From assembly GCA_023238725.1 (NCBI GenBank), contig CM041546.1, forward strand, positions 7,460,483 to 7,524,482: a stretch of DNA of 64,000 nucleotides, read 5' to 3'. The position numbers and the translations under genes are program-made. Shown one piece after another: positions 62,709-64,000 of the stretch; position 1 is the first letter of the stretch, and every line of letters begins with the position of its first letter. The notes beneath the pieces were generated by a model. It ran no database searches, was not told the origin of the DNA, and saw only the letters and a program-made list of their open reading frames with translations. The stretch is from Scortum barcoo (taxonomy: Eukaryota > Chordata > Actinopteri > Centrarchiformes > Terapontidae).

Positions 62709-62808
62709 AGTGGAGTACAATATTTGCCTCTTTGCCTACTTGAGTGTAAGTATGAAGTAGCAGAAAAGGGAAATACTTAAGTTAAGTAAAAATACCTCAA
62801 AATTGTAT
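62709..62808 (+). repeat. Common teleost short repeat (AAGTAGCAGAAAAGGGAAAT family)
   Basis: GTGGAGTACAATATTTGCCT, TGAAGTAGCAGAAAAGGGAA, ACTTAAGTTAAGTAAAAATA and CCTCAAAATTGTATTT match, in order, a very abundant teleost repeat. It may be the right end of the adjacent hAT relic. Confidence 0.7.
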
Positions 62809-62950
62809 TTAACCCTTTAATGCCTAGTGTATCATATTTGATACATGAGTTTTTGAGACCTCTACATCATCAGTGTGATATTTTTTTCCACTGAAAAACC
62901 TGATGTATACAATCAAAATGCCGGAAGATATCAAATAAAGAAAAAATAAA
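62809..62950 (+). mobile_element. piggyBac-like terminal fragment (tentative)
   Basis: TTAA followed directly by CCCTTTAATGCCTAGTG resembles the end of piggyBac-derived non-autonomous elements, which insert at TTAA and begin CCC. I cannot find the opposite terminal repeat, so the extent is arbitrary. Confidence 0.3.
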
Positions 62951-63249
62951 TGAAAATGCCAGGTGCTGCAAAAATTATACAAATTAAAAATCATATATGC
63001 AAAGTGATTGTATTATAATTATTTTTTATTTGTCAGAAGGTTCAATAAACACTCCAGTTTAAAAAAAATTTGAATTGTTGGGCAATTGGTTCAGGCTTAA
63101 CAGGGATAATACAGTACTTGATTTAGTTACTTTTGCCACTGATCACAGACTAATAATTTATGCTTAACTTGTATGTATTGCAATCAAAACATTTGCATCC
63201 ATCTTGGAAAGCAACAATGAGGTTCAGAGACAAGGGACAAAGGGAAGAC

Positions 63250-63720
63250 AAGGAGAAGAGTAGAGTATTTCCTGTTTTATTTTGTAGTCTTTCCTCACTG
63301 GTTTTGCACTTTACTTCCTGCCCTTTGTGTTTCCCTCCTTTTTTGATTGCCTGCTCCGCCCCAATTGGTTTCACCTGTCCCTCATTAGTCTCCTCACCTG
63401 TTTCCACTTCCCTTTCCTCCTGTGTATTTAAGTCAGTCCTTCTCCTTTTGTTCTTTGTCGTGTCGTCTGCGTTGATCAGTCTTGTGCTTTCTTGTGCTTC
63501 CCCGTGCTTTTTGTGCTTCCCTGTGCTTCCCTGTGCCACCCGTGTTCCTGCGTTCCTGCCTCGTCCCTGTGTTCCTGTGTTCCCGTGTTTGCCCTGAATA
63601 AAGAGTTAAACGTCTATGTGCCTCCTGCCTCGTCTGCATCCTGGGTCCAACTCCACTTCACCGTGCACCAAACCTAGCAAGCGGAGTGTCTCCAGCTTGT
63701 CCCTGACCCTGCGCAGCAAC
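63250..63720 (+). mobile_element. Probable solo LTR of a Gypsy-type retrotransposon
   Basis: C/T-rich stretch with promoter-like TGTGTATTTAAGTCAGTCC at 63421-63439, then a degenerate 10-12 base repeat of CTTGTGCTTCCC (about 63480-63535), a polyadenylation signal AATAAA at 63598-63603 and a following CCTGCCTCGTCTGCATCCTG then GGGTCC segment. The sequence of TATA-like box, R region, AATAAA and 'tgcatcctgggtcc' is the layout of many fish LTRs. No gag-pol and no second LTR are in the window, and the exact ends and target duplication were not found. Confidence 0.5.
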
Positions 63721-64000
63721 CAACCAAGACCCCGACTATTTTTTATGGTAGGCTATTTACACAATGGCTGTTAGGTCATTGTATGATGCCGAAACCAGCT
63801 AACAAAGGAAAATTAGGCTTACATCTGTGCTTTTAGTAAATTATGTTATGGTATGCAGGCTTCTGATTGTGACTGAATAATAATTAACTTACATGTCTGT
63901 GAAGGCTTCCATTAATAAGAATTAAAGAAATATCTTTTGTGTTTCTATTGCCTGCATTGCTTAGTAGAGTGCAGTGATGGGAATGTGATTACAAATGAGT
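63721..64000. other. Noncoding right edge
   Basis: AT-rich unique sequence. Nothing recognised. Confidence 0.5.

Noticed and set aside
63150..63597. 129- and 145-codon frames on opposite strands
   Set aside because: Both fall in the C/T-rich, internally repetitive probable LTR.
1..64000. Search for CRISPR arrays, operons, tRNA or rRNA genes and microRNA hairpins of known families
   Set aside because: None seen; the regular repeats are all microsatellites or transposon-derived, and no familiar mature microRNA sequence was noticed.

Overview
The window looks like ordinary nuclear DNA from a ray-finned fish, probably a spiny-rayed (acanthomorph) teleost. Three things point there: an intron-containing F-type lectin (fucolectin) gene family, abundant CA/GT microsatellites, and several interspersed-repeat families that I recognise from teleost genomes (L2/Rex-type LINEs, a Tc1-mariner fragment, a hAT relic and common short non-autonomous repeats). 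There are no operons, no CRISPR array, and I saw no tRNA or rRNA gene. The species cannot be named from this sequence.

The only genes I can support well are two tandem single-domain fucolectin genes on the minus strand. They lie in a direct duplication of about 3.1 kb (unit A 38926-42028, unit B 42029-45113). Each gene has a TATA box, a short untranslated first exon, a signal-peptide exon, a main lectin exon, a last coding exon and a polyadenylation signal. Each encodes a secreted protein of 172 residues with the fucose-binding H...RxDCCxxR motif intact. The copies differ at eight residues. Copy B gains an N-glycosylation sequon and an extra cysteine, and it has a different sequence just upstream of the TATA box. 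Both carry the same truncated Tc1 transposon in the intron before the start codon, so that insertion is older than the duplication.

Layout: 1-38.9 kb is gene-poor. It holds microsatellites, two copies of an unnamed dispersed repeat (18-271 and 31601-31899), common teleost repeats near 6.9, 8.1, 27.5, 29.7 and 31.0 kb, a LINE relic at 18.2-18.7 kb, and AT-rich unique blocks that could be conserved regulatory DNA. The lectin pair fills 38.9-45.1 kb. The stretch 45.1-56.4 kb is again mainly noncoding, with long pyrimidine tracts and one speculative three-exon model near 49.2-50.0 kb. The stretch 56.4-59.1 kb is a 5'-truncated, frameshifted L2-type LINE on the minus strand. The right end (60.4-63.8 kb) is a cluster of decayed elements: a LINE tail, a hAT relic with transposase remnants, a piggyBac-like end and a probable solo LTR.

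Family assignments of repeats come from recognition by eye. No search was run, and exon boundaries are splice-site predictions.
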